DNA from: Gammaproteobacteria bacterium
GTDB taxonomy: Bacteria > Pseudomonadota > Gammaproteobacteria > Natronospirales > REEB76
Assembly: GCA_027317045.1 (NCBI GenBank)
Contig: DAHVFI010000370.1
Location: 1 to 10,081, forward strand
Direction: 5' to 3'
DNA: 10,081 nt
Positions 1-6,675 of the stretch are shown here, in pieces. Each line of letters opens with the position of its first letter. Within the stretch, counting starts at the first letter, position 1. The notes beneath the pieces are model-generated. The model saw nothing but the letters and a program-made list of their open reading frames with translations. It searched no databases and was not told the DNA's origin. The position numbers and the translations under genes were made by a program.

Positions 1-1848
1 CAGACAGCTCAGACCGGCGCCGACAACACCCGTGTGTCCGCGCCCTGGTATCTGGGCGACAAGCTCAGCGTCGCCGGCAGCTCGCTGTCACCGGACGGGC
101 AATGGCTGGTGCTGATAACCGAACCCAAGGATTACAACAAAGGTGCGCCCGGCATGATGCCCGAATGGATTACCGGGTCCGGTTACGTGCAGCTGCTCAA
201 GCGCCACACTTATGTGGGACTGAATCCCCCCGCGCCCCAGAGCGTACGGCTGCTGGATCTCAAGACCCATAGTTCCTTTCCGCTGAACCTGAGCCAGTTG
301 CCCGGCATCCAGGATGATCCGCTGGCCGAGTTGCGCAAGTCGGCGGTGGAATGGGACGTGAAGCACGGTATCGAGCGTAAAACCGCCGAGGCATCTGTAC
401 AGGCGCCGGCAATCCGGCCGCTATCCGTGTGGGGGCTGGAGTGGAGCGACAATGGCAATAATCTGGCGCTGGAATTCCGCGCCAACGACAACAAGGATCG
501 CTGGATCGCCACGCTGGATTTCGGCGCCAAGACGCTGGTAACCCAGAACCGCCTCACGGACCCGGCCTGGATTAACTGGAGCTTCAACCAGTTCGGCTGG
601 CTGCACGACAACCACACTCTCTGGTATCTATCGGAAGTCAGCGGTTATTCGCAGCTTTATTTGAAAGGCCTGCGGGCCAAAACCGCCCGCCAGCTGACCA
701 GCGGCAGTTTCGAGATTTCAGATCCGGTACTCAGCCGCGATGACCGCTATTTTTACGCGGTGGCCAACGTCACGGCGCCCGGCATTTATGAAATTTACCG
801 CATCAACATCCGCAGCGGCGGCCTGCAGGCGGTCACCCATCTGGGCGGCGTGAACGGCCCGCAGTTTTCCATGGTGGAGGACGGCGGCGGCGGATATGCG
901 CTGTCCCCCGACGGCTCCAAGCTGCTGGTGTATCACTCCACCACCACGCGCCCGCCGGAGGTCTGGCTGGTGCAGGCGCATCCCGGCGGTGCCGCCAGAC
1001 GCCTCACCCACACCGTGGCTTCCGCCTTTACCTCCATCCCCTGGGTGCAACCGCAGATCGTCAAGCTACCGTCCACTCATGTGAAGCAGCCCATCTACGC
1101 GCGCTTGTACCTGCCCGCCGGCTACTCGCCCGCCAAATCCTGGCCGGCGGTGGTGTTCATCCATGGCGCGGGTTACTGGCAGGAAGCCCACCAGGGCTGG
1201 TCATTCTATTTCCATGAATTCATGTTTCACACGTTCCTCGCGCAGCACGGTTATCTGGTACTGGACATGGATTACCGCGGTTCGGCCGGTTACGGTCGCG
1301 ACTGGCGCACCGCCATCTACCGGCACATGGGCCACCCGGAAGTGCAAGATATCGAGGACGGCGTGCACTGGCTGGAAAGTGACTGGCATGTGGACGCGAA
1401 ACGCCTGGGCGTGTACGGCGGTTCCTATGGCGGATTCATGACCTACATGATGATGTTCCGCCGGCCGACGCTGTTCGCCGCCGGTGCCGCGCTGCGTCCG
1501 GTGGGCGACTGGGCGGATTACAACGACTTCTATACGGGCAACATCCTCAACCGGCCCAATATCGATCCGCAGGCGTATTACACGAGTTCGCCCATCAATT
1601 ACGCCGGCCAGCTGCAGCATCCACTGCTGATTCTGCAGGGCCTGGAAGATGACAACGTGTTTTTCATTGACACGGTGCACATGGTGCAGAAACTCCAGGA
1701 GCTGCGTAATCCGAATTTTGACGTGATGTTCTACCCGACTGAGCATCACGACTTCAAGGCGCCGTCCTCGTGGCTGGATGAATACCGGCGTATCTGGAAG
1801 CTGTTCAAGACCAATGTGAACCCACCGGCATCCGCTCCGGCAAACTGA
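1..1848 (+). CDS. S9 family (DPP IV/prolyl oligopeptidase-like) serine peptidase, 5' partial
   Basis: The reading frame is open to the left edge, so the true start and any signal peptide lie outside; the GTG at 34 is only the first start-like codon inside. At least 615 residues are present, against roughly 750-850 for complete relatives. The first two thirds are a beta-propeller, with repeated SPDG-type blades (about 88-99 and 901-915) and the family segment YLSEVSGYSQLYL near 628-666. The last third is the alpha/beta hydrolase domain: HG oxyanion segment near 1162, nucleophile elbow GGSYGG with Ser at 1423-1425, an acid in LEDDNVF (Asp codons 1648-1653), and His in TEHHDF (1744-1749). All catalytic elements are present, so it is probably an active aminopeptidase or dipeptidyl peptidase acting on small peptides, often periplasmic in this family. 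Exact specificity cannot be read. It ends before its own terminator. Confidence 0.93.
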   Translation, partial: QTAQTGADNTRVSAPWYLGDKLSVAGSSLSPDGQWLVLITEPKDYNKGAPGMMPEWITGSGYVQLLKRHTYVGLNPPAPQSVRLLDLKTHSSFPLNLSQLPGIQDDPLAELRKSAVEWDVKHGIERKTAEASVQAPAIRPLSVWGLEWSDNGNNLALEFRANDNKDRWIATLDFGAKTLVTQNRLTDPAWINWSFNQFGWLHDNHTLWYLSEVSGYSQLYLKGLRAKTARQLTSGSFEISDPVLSRDDRYFYAVANVTAPGIYEIYRINIRSGGLQAVTHLGGVNGPQFSMVEDGGGGYALSPDGSKLLVYHSTTTRPPEVWLVQAHPGGAARRLTHTVASAFTSIPWVQPQIVKLPSTHVKQPIYARLYLPAGYSPAKSWPAVVFIHGAGYWQEAHQGWSFYFHEFMFHTFLAQHGYLVLDMDYRGSAGYGRDWRTAIYRHMGHPEVQDIEDGVHWLESDWHVDAKRLGVYGGSYGGFMTYMMMFRRPTLFAAGAALRPVGDWADYNDFYTGNILNRPNIDPQAYYTSSPINYAGQLQHPLLILQGLEDDNVFFIDTVHMVQKLQELRNPNFDVMFYPTEHHDFKAPSSWLDEYRRIWKLFKTNVNPPASAPAN

Positions 1849-1868
1849 ACTGGAAGTTGCTAACATGG

Positions 1869-1897
1869 GCCCCGCCAAACGGCGGGGTCTCTTTTTT
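1869..1897 (+). terminator. Rho-independent terminator after the S9 peptidase gene
   Basis: A perfect 7-bp GC stem CCCCGCC/GGCGGGG with an AAAC loop (1870-1887), extendable by one G-U pair, is followed by TCTCTTTTTT. It starts 21 bases after the stop codon at 1848. The T-tract ends only 2 bases before the Shine-Dalgarno of the next gene. Confidence 0.93.
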
Positions 1898-1899
1898 GC

Positions 1900-1903
1900 G
1901 GAG
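1900..1903 (+). promoter_or_regulatory. Shine-Dalgarno GGAG that sets the CoA-transferase start at ATG 1909
   Basis: GGAG sits 5 bases upstream of ATG 1909. The alternative in-frame GTG at 1903 overlaps this GGAG and has no ribosome site of its own in the preceding T-tract, so ATG 1909 is preferred. Confidence 0.75.
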
Positions 1904-1908
1904 TGCGT

Positions 1909-4074
1909 ATGCAGCCGCTGGTTTTTGACGATCTCGATAGCTGCGTGCAGGCGATCATCGCCCGTGTCGGCAAGCGCTTGGTGGTCGGTACGCCGCTCGG
2001 CATTGGCAAACCCAATCATCTGGTGAATGCACTCTATCGGCGCGTGGCCCGCGATCCCTCCCTGCGTCTCACTATCATGACTGCGCTGTCCCTGGAACGG
2101 CCGGTTGGTAAAAGCGAACTGGAAAAGCGCTTTCTTGAACCGTTTGCCCAGCGGGTGTTCGGCGATTACCCGGAGCTGGCGTACATGCAGGCGCTGCACA
2201 CCGGCAGCCTGCCCGCGAATATCGAAATCTCGGAGTTCTACTTCAAGTCCGGCGGTTTGCTGGGCAATGCGTGTGCCCAGCAGCATTACGTCAGCAGCAA
2301 TTACACCCATGTGGTGCGTGACATGCTGGCCGCGGGCGTCAACGTGATCCTGCAGATGGTGGCCAAGCAGGAACACCAGGGGCGGCTGAGCTACAGCCTT
2401 TCCGGCAATCCGGATCTCACCCTCGACATCCTGCCGCAGCTGCGGGCCGCCGAAAAAACCGGCCGCAAAATCGCCATCGTGGGCTTGGTGAATAATCATC
2501 TGCCGTTCATGCCGGGCGATGCGCAGGTGGCGCCGGAATTCTTTGATCTGGTGGTGGACAATCCCGCCTATGCCCATCATTTATTCGGCGTGCCCGCCCT
2601 GGCCATTGATCCCATCGAACACATGATCGGCCTGTACGCCAGCACCCTCATCCGGGACGGCGGCACACTGCAAGTGGGCATCGGCTCCCTGGGCGATGCC
2701 TTCGTGTACGCCACTCAACTGCGCCACGCCGACAACGCCCGCTACCGGCAAGTGCTCGAAACCCTCGGCGTGCAGCCGAAATTCGGCGAGCTCATCACGC
2801 GGTTGGGCGGAATGGATGGCTTCAAGACCGGCCTGTATGCCGGCAGCGAGATGTTCAGCGACGGCCTGCTGCACCTCTACCGCAGCGGCATCCTCAAGCG
2901 CCAGGTGTACGACCATGAGGTACTGCAGAAACTGCTGAACGAAGGCAAAATCTCCGAGAGTATCGGCGCGGAAACGCTCACCGCGCTGCTCAGCGCCGGC
3001 GCCATCCACTCACCCCTGAGCGCCGAAGACGCGGCGTTTCTGCGACGCTTCGGCATCCTGCGGCCGGATGTACGTTACGACAACGGCAGTCTGATGCTGC
3101 CCGACGGCACACGGGTGGCACCGGATCTGGAAGACCGCGCTGTTTTCACCCAAATCGTTCATAACGGACTGGGAACGAGGCTGGCGAACGGCGTGCTGCT
3201 GCACGGCGCCTTCTTCCTGGGCTCCAACTGGTTCTATGAAGCGTTGCTCGGTATGCCGGAGCCGGAGCGGCGCTTGTTTGCCATGACCGCGGTCTCGAAG
3301 GTCAACGAACTCTTCAGCGACGTGGAACTGGAGCAGCGTCAACACCGGCATTCGCGTTTCCTCAACATTTGCATGAAGATGACGCTCTTGGGCGCCGCCG
3401 CTTCCGACACGCTGGCCAGCGGCCAGGTGGTGAGCGGCGTGGGCGGTCAGTACAATTTCGTGGCCATGGCGCACGCTCTCCAGCAAGGCCGCTCCATCCT
3501 CATGCTCAAGAGCGCACGCCGGGAACACGGCAGACTGGTGTCGAATATTCTTTGGGACTACGGACAATGCACCATCCCACGGCACCTGCGGGATGTGGTG
3601 ATCACCGAGTACGGCATCGCCGATATACGCGGCCGGCAGGATTGGGAAACGATCGCGGCCCTGCTCAACATCAGCGACTCGCGATTCCAGCAGCAATTGC
3701 TGGCAGAGGCGAAACGCGCCGGCAAAATCATGAGCGACTATCGGATTCCAGAAGTCTTCCGTGAGAATCTGCCGGACAGGCTGCGCGCGGGACTCCGGCC
3801 ATTCCAAACCGCAGGGCTGTTTCCGGATTTTCCCTTCGGCCACGAATTCACCCCCGAAGAGCTGGTGCTGGGCAAAGCCCTCACCGGCCTGAAAAACCGC
3901 AGCGGGACGGTGGCTGGAAAGTTGGGCATCGCGCTGAACCTGCTGAAACCACAGAACCTACGAGCCGCCAGACCCTATCTCAAGCGCATGGCACTGGTCC
4001 GGCCGGCAAGCTTCAAGGAAAAACTGCTGGCCAGATTGGTGACGGCGGCACTGGCGGCCGACGGCGTGAAATAG
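1909..4074 (+). CDS. Large acetyl-CoA hydrolase / class I CoA-transferase family protein
   Basis: 721 residues from ATG 1909. The family moves CoA between an acyl-CoA and a carboxylate through a glutamyl-CoA thioester, or hydrolyses acetyl-CoA; it is cytoplasmic. The N-terminal domain opens with a glycine-rich VGTPLGIGKPNH segment (about residues 26-37). The probable catalytic Glu is residue 314 in SEMFSDG, matching the (T/S)EM-SDG motif of acetate and 4-hydroxybutyrate CoA-transferases. The C-terminal half has GVGGQYNF (510-517) and ITEYGIADIRG (565-575), both hallmarks of this family. The protein is much longer than the usual 430-500 residues: about 90 extra residues lie between the Glu motif and the conserved GAFFLGS segment (433-439), and a basic tail of some 60 residues ends the protein. 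Long forms occur in proteobacteria, but their substrates are not known to me. The stop is 90 bp before the pirin gene. Confidence 0.9.
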   Translation: MQPLVFDDLDSCVQAIIARVGKRLVVGTPLGIGKPNHLVNALYRRVARDPSLRLTIMTALSLERPVGKSELEKRFLEPFAQRVFGDYPELAYMQALHTGSLPANIEISEFYFKSGGLLGNACAQQHYVSSNYTHVVRDMLAAGVNVILQMVAKQEHQGRLSYSLSGNPDLTLDILPQLRAAEKTGRKIAIVGLVNNHLPFMPGDAQVAPEFFDLVVDNPAYAHHLFGVPALAIDPIEHMIGLYASTLIRDGGTLQVGIGSLGDAFVYATQLRHADNARYRQVLETLGVQPKFGELITRLGGMDGFKTGLYAGSEMFSDGLLHLYRSGILKRQVYDHEVLQKLLNEGKISESIGAETLTALLSAGAIHSPLSAEDAAFLRRFGILRPDVRYDNGSLMLPDGTRVAPDLEDRAVFTQIVHNGLGTRLANGVLLHGAFFLGSNWFYEALLGMPEPERRLFAMTAVSKVNELFSDVELEQRQHRHSRFLNICMKMTLLGAAASDTLASGQVVSGVGGQYNFVAMAHALQQGRSILMLKSARREHGRLVSNILWDYGQCTIPRHLRDVVITEYGIADIRGRQDWETIAALLNISDSRFQQQLLAEAKRAGKIMSDYRIPEVFRENLPDRLRAGLRPFQTAGLFPDFPFGHEFTPEELVLGKALTGLKNRSGTVAGKLGIALNLLKPQNLRAARPYLKRMALVRPASFKEKLLARLVTAALAADGVK

Positions 4075-4164
4075 ACACCAGCAAACCTGAGTTACATTCG
4101 CGCAACGGCGCACGCTGTTGTAGCTTACCGGGCCAAAGGCCATCACGGCTCATGGAGAACGCCC

Positions 4165-4872
4165 ATGCAAACAGACATTATGATTGTCCGGCCGGCCGCC
4201 GATCGCGGTCGCAGCCGCCGCGATTGGCTGGACAGCCGGCATACATTCTCATTCGGCGAGTATCAGGATCCGCGTTACCTGGGTTTCGGCGCCCTGCGGG
4301 TCATCAACGATGACCGGGTGACGCCCGGCGGCGGTTTTGCGCCCCACAACCACAGCGACATGGACATCATCAGTTACGTGCTGGAAGGCGCGTTGCAGCA
4401 CCAGGACAGCCTCGGCACCGGTTCCGTGATCCGCCCCGGAGAAATCCAGCGCATGAGCGCCGGCAGCGGCATTACCCACAGCGAGTACAACGCCTCACAG
4501 CATGAACCGGTGCATTTCCTGCAGATCTGGATCATCCCGCAGCAGCACGGTTTGCCGCCCAGTTATGAGCAGCGCAGCTTCAAAGCGGAAGACTTTGCCG
4601 GCCGCTGGCTCAAACTCGCGGCCGCTGAAAACGCTGGCGGCCTGGTGACCATCCATCAGGATGTGCTGTTGTGGGCCACGCGTGCCGTGCAGGAAACGCT
4701 TGCCTACCCATTGCCGCGCGGGCGCCGCGCCTGGCTGCAGGTGGCGCGCGGCACTGTCAAAATCAACGGCAGATCGTTGGGCGAAGGCGATGGCGCTGCG
4801 CTCTCTGGACCCGCGACCATCAGCGTCAGCGGCGCGCCCGAGGGCGAAGTATTGTTGTTCGACCTGCAATAG
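4165..4872 (+). CDS. Pirin family protein (bicupin, probable metal-dependent quercetinase-like enzyme)
   Basis: 235 residues with a GGAG ribosome site (4154-4157) 7 bases before ATG. The opening segment, with RDWLDSRHTFSFGEY and then FGALRVINDD, is typical of pirins of the YhhW/YhaK type. The N-terminal cupin carries the expected metal ligands: His61 and His63 in PHNHSDMD, His105 and Glu107 in THSEYN. This matches the three-His-one-Glu site described for YhhW, which has quercetin 2,3-dioxygenase activity; the natural substrate is generally unknown. The C-terminal cupin (about 150-235) is shorter and lacks an evident metal site, as usual. It is cytoplasmic. It may be read together with the CoA-transferase upstream (90 bp gap, no clear terminator or promoter between). 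It is convergent with the BON gene downstream. Confidence 0.95.
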   Translation: MQTDIMIVRPAADRGRSRRDWLDSRHTFSFGEYQDPRYLGFGALRVINDDRVTPGGGFAPHNHSDMDIISYVLEGALQHQDSLGTGSVIRPGEIQRMSAGSGITHSEYNASQHEPVHFLQIWIIPQQHGLPPSYEQRSFKAEDFAGRWLKLAAAENAGGLVTIHQDVLLWATRAVQETLAYPLPRGRRAWLQVARGTVKINGRSLGEGDGAALSGPATISVSGAPEGEVLLFDLQ

Positions 4873-4955
4873 GCGTGTTTGATTACGGGACACACTCATC
4901 AAAAACATTGTCTGCGTGCAAGCAACGCCTGATCAAACCTTGATTGATGACTTTG

Positions 4956-5024
4956 TTGCCATCCCGCAGAAGCCGCTTTTCAGGACCGACAATGGCCGAG
5001 TAACGGTTTCTGCGAAGATGGCAA
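4956..5024. repeat. Long imperfect inverted repeat between convergent genes
   Basis: The left arm TTGCCATCCCGCAGAAGCC (4956-4974) pairs with the right arm GGTTTCTGCGAAGATGGCAA (5005-5024): TTGCCATC, CGCAGAA and CC match, with a small bulge and one mismatch. The loop is 30 bases. There is no T-tract on either side, so it is not a standard terminator, and no flanking target duplication is visible. It could be an RNA hairpin, a protein site, or a small mobile-element relic. Confidence 0.7.
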
Positions 5025-5089
5025 ATCCATCAGCGCTCCTTTAAATCAAGCCACTTATGGGTGCGCCCCGCGGAGATGCTGTCGAGTGC

Positions 5090-5123
5090 CAGATAGCGGT
5101 TATATATAGTTTGGAGCTATCTG
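5090..5123. repeat. 8-bp perfect inverted repeat with AT-rich loop
   Basis: CAGATAGC (5090-5097) and GCTATCTG (5116-5123) flank an 18-base loop containing TATATATA. It lies 22 bp beyond the stop codon of the BON gene (minus strand). No T-run follows on either strand. It may protect or end the convergent transcripts, but that is inference. Confidence 0.55.
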
Positions 5124-5144
5124 CAATCCTACCCCCTCGATCCA

Positions 5145-5528
5145 TCAGGAGCGGCTGGGCTCTTTGACCTTCAGATCATTGGTGACAGCCTTAACACCAT
5201 CGGCGCTCATGGCAAGCCGCTCTGCCAGTTCTTTTTCTGCGGTAGAACGCACTGTGCCGTGCAATGTCACAACGCCGTGATTCGTTTCAACATGGATATC
5301 AAATCCTTTGGTGCCAGGATTGGCCAACAATTTGGCCTTGACGTCGGTGGTGATGGCGCTATCCGAGATCGTGGTTTTGACCTTATTAATGGCATTACTG
5401 GTCTGGCCCTGGGGATCGCGGCTCGCGAATTTGTTAGCGGTGGCGGTCCCCTGGCCGTAGGCGGTCAGGCCGATAGCGGCTGTCAGCAATATCGGGATAA
5501 GCATGGATAGGCGGATAGGGGAATACAT
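5145..5528 (-). CDS. BON domain-containing periplasmic protein (OsmY-like)
   Basis: 127 residues. The start at 5528 is fixed by AAGGAG (5535-5540) 6 bases upstream. Residues 1 to about 26 form a signal peptide (short basic start, hydrophobic LSMLIPILLTAAIGLTAYG); there is no lipobox Cys, so a soluble periplasmic product is expected. A linker of about 30 residues leads to one BON domain (about 57-122), shown by DVKAKLL, then GVVTLHGTVRS, then AERLAMSADGVKAVTNDLKV, the usual alpha-beta-alpha-beta order. BON domains are thought to bind phospholipid or stabilise the envelope; OsmY has two copies and is induced by osmotic stress, whereas this protein has one. It lies 70 bp downstream of the DUF1328 gene on the same strand and is probably co-transcribed with it. 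Confidence 0.93.
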   Translation of the reverse strand: MYSPIRLSMLIPILLTAAIGLTAYGQGTATANKFASRDPQGQTSNAINKVKTTISDSAITTDVKAKLLANPGTKGFDIHVETNHGVVTLHGTVRSTAEKELAERLAMSADGVKAVTNDLKVKEPSRS

Positions 5529-5598
5529 AAATATCTCCTTCAGTTATAAATATTGAACACAGATCAAATAACCAAAATCTCTAATCGGCAATGTCATA

Positions 5599-5775
5599 TC
5601 AGAGAAGCGGACGACGTCTGCGTCCAAGGTGTGTAATCAGGATAATAATAAAAATTACCAGGAATATGAAAAACAGGATCTTGGCAATGCTGGCTGCACC
5701 CACTGCAATCCCAGTGAAACCAAAAATGGCCGCAACCAGCGCAATGATGAAAAAAACAACCGCCCAGTACAGCAT
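5599..5775 (-). CDS. DUF1328 (UPF0391, YtjA-type) small membrane protein
   Basis: 58 residues, starting MLYWAVVFFIIALVAAIFGF and ending in a basic GRRRRPLL tail. The start pattern MLYWA, the FGFTGIA segment and the AKILFFIFLV segment are the signature of the DUF1328/UPF0391 family, with two hydrophobic membrane segments (about 4-24 and 29-49). A GGAGGA ribosome site lies 8 bases before ATG 5775. A slightly longer frame starting at 5782 overlaps it in another register, but its product (His/Cys-rich, no recognisable domain) is not credible. In E. coli the homologue ytjA sits next to osmY, which encodes a BON protein; here the neighbour is also a BON gene, but in the reverse order. Molecular function is unknown; an envelope or osmotic stress role is inferred from context. 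Confidence 0.93.
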   Translation of the reverse strand: MLYWAVVFFIIALVAAIFGFTGIAVGAASIAKILFFIFLVIFIIILITHLGRRRRPLL

Positions 5776-6097
5776 GATGCATCTCCTCCGTGGTACTTGA
5801 TTACCAGCTGTTACAGCTTATGCATTCATTGTTTTGTCTCGGAGATTTATGAAGCAATCTGTATGCCAAAGTATAAAATGACAACCATTACAAACAGTTA
5901 GAAACAATATCGGTATTGACTGTTTTAACAAATGCATGAATTAAGCTTTGAGTGTGTTGCCCCTTGGTGACGCTTTACACCGGAAAACAGCCTGTGCCTT
6001 GAATCCATGCGGATAGAAACGTCGCCACATCGCGACACACGGATTAGACAGCAGATATGATTTGATTAATGGCTTCTGCTTATCAATATGCATTCTT
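5776..6097. other. AT-rich intergenic region upstream of the DUF1328/BON pair
   Basis: 322 bases without a credible gene. The part nearest DUF1328 should hold its promoter and leader; see the palindrome and -10-like element at 5870-5925. The remainder (about 5930-6090) shows only a short GTCGC/GCGAC repeat near 6020-6035. I see no small RNA that I can support. Confidence 0.6.
5870..5925 (-). promoter_or_regulatory. Possible promoter with palindromic operator for DUF1328-BON
   Basis: On the minus strand a near-consensus -10 hexamer TATACT lies at 5870-5875, giving a leader of about 88 bases before ATG 5775. No good -35 hexamer lies 16-18 bases upstream. That position is instead taken by one arm of an interrupted palindrome: AAACAGT (5892-5898) with ACTGTTT (5919-5925), enclosing CAATA (5905-5909) and TATTG (5914-5918). 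A poor -35 overlapped by a palindrome would suit an activated or repressed promoter, but this is inference from sequence alone. Confidence 0.4.
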
Positions 6098-6130
6098 AAA
6101 AAAACGCCCGGACGGATCTCCAGGCGTTTT
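6098..6130 (-). terminator. Rho-independent terminator of the DoxX gene
   Basis: On the minus strand the stem reads ACGCCTGGA, loop GATCCG, then TCCGGGCGT, with nine pairs including one G-U, extended by AAA/TTT, and it ends in a run of seven Ts. It lies about 30 bases past the DoxX stop codon at 6162. It separates the DoxX transcript from the DUF1328 promoter region. Confidence 0.93.
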
Positions 6131-6161
6131 GCTTCAAGCAGATGTTTCGATGTTTAGAGGT

Positions 6162-6569
6162 TCAATTCCATTTACCGCCAGCGCCCGCGACGCTGTATCT
6201 GCCGGCACCCAGCAGTGCCACCGCCAGGCCGCCCAGGCCGTAGAACAGTTCCAGCTCGATGATCCAGCCGCCCATGGGATTGAGATGAAAGATATTCACT
6301 CCATGGACCAGCAGCACGGCAACAATAAGATCGGCCAATATCAACAAACCGCCGATGCGCGCATAAAATCCGAAAATCACCATCAGCGGGCCCAGCACCT
6401 CACCCAGGTACACGCCGTAGCCGAGGAAACCCGGCAGGTGACTAGCCTCCAGCATCGCGATAATCTCATGGGGACCGGCAAACACCTTGTGAATGCCGTG
6501 CAGTATCAGCAGACCGCCTACCAGCAAGCGCAGCAGCAACTTGCCCGCGTCGTCAGTTTTCCAATTCAT
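6162..6569 (-). CDS. DoxX family inner-membrane protein
   Basis: 135 residues with a GGGAGA ribosome site (6575-6580) 5 bases before ATG 6569. Four hydrophobic segments are visible (about 10-28, 48-70, 72-92, 102-122). Family signatures are the first helix LLRLLVGGLLILHGIHKV, the YGVYLGEVLGPLMVIFGFYARIG stretch, of which GEVLGPLMVIFG is most conserved, and ELELFYGLGGLAVALLGAGRYS near the end. Length and topology are normal for the family. DoxX relatives include a thiosulfate:quinone oxidoreductase subunit in archaea and, in mycobacteria, a partner in a redox-stress membrane complex; most bacterial members have no proven activity. The lipoprotein gene lies 106 bp upstream on the same strand, and a strong terminator follows. 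A role in envelope redox or stress is plausible but not shown here. Confidence 0.92.
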   Translation of the reverse strand: MNWKTDDAGKLLLRLLVGGLLILHGIHKVFAGPHEIIAMLEASHLPGFLGYGVYLGEVLGPLMVIFGFYARIGGLLILADLIVAVLLVHGVNIFHLNPMGGWIIELELFYGLGGLAVALLGAGRYSVAGAGGKWN

Positions 6570-6607
6570 GGGATTCTCCCGGAAAGTTAAGCCATGATTA
6601 ATTTAGC

Positions 6608-6658
6608 ACGTTTCGGGGATTCGCTTCGATGAGTATCCGCCACAGTCATTCGAAACGT
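6608..6658. repeat. 8-bp inverted repeat upstream of DoxX
   Basis: ACGTTTCG (6608-6615) and CGAAACGT (6651-6658) are perfect complements, separated by 35 bases that contain further TTCG units (6620-6623 and 6625-6628). It fills most of the gap between the lipoprotein stop and the DoxX start. Spaced arms of this kind can be a looped operator or an mRNA hairpin; no T-tract follows on the minus strand, so it is not a clear terminator for the lipoprotein gene. Confidence 0.5.
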
Positions 6659-6675
6659 AAACCTTCTGAGCCGCT

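Noticed and set aside
1201..2580. A 459-codon open frame on the minus strand
   Set aside because: It is antisense to the S9 peptidase and CoA-transferase genes, is rich in His/Arg/Gln as antisense frames of GC-rich genes are, and has no domain.
3010..3843. A 277-codon open frame on the minus strand
   Set aside because: It lies antisense inside the CoA-transferase gene, whose conserved motifs run through this stretch; no domain is seen in the antisense product.
4092..4126. Possible promoter TTACAT...TAGCTT and the CAACGGCG-CA-CGCTGTTG dyad before the pirin gene
   Set aside because: The hexamers are 23 bases apart, too far for a normal promoter, and the dyad has no T-tract. Kept only as a weak structure.
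5543..5575. Promoter-like hexamers directly upstream of the BON gene (TTGGTT-17-TATTTA and TTATTT-17-TATAAC, minus strand)
   Set aside because: Their start sites would fall on or at the edge of the AAGGAG ribosome site (5535-5540), leaving almost no leader; the region is AT-rich and such matches are expected.
5594..5782. A 62-codon minus-strand frame starting MHHAVLGG
   Set aside because: It overlaps the DUF1328 gene in another register; the DUF1328 frame has the family signature and a better placed ribosome site.
6069..6590. A 173-codon plus-strand frame
   Set aside because: It is antisense to the DoxX gene and runs through its terminator; the product is Gln/His-rich without a domain.
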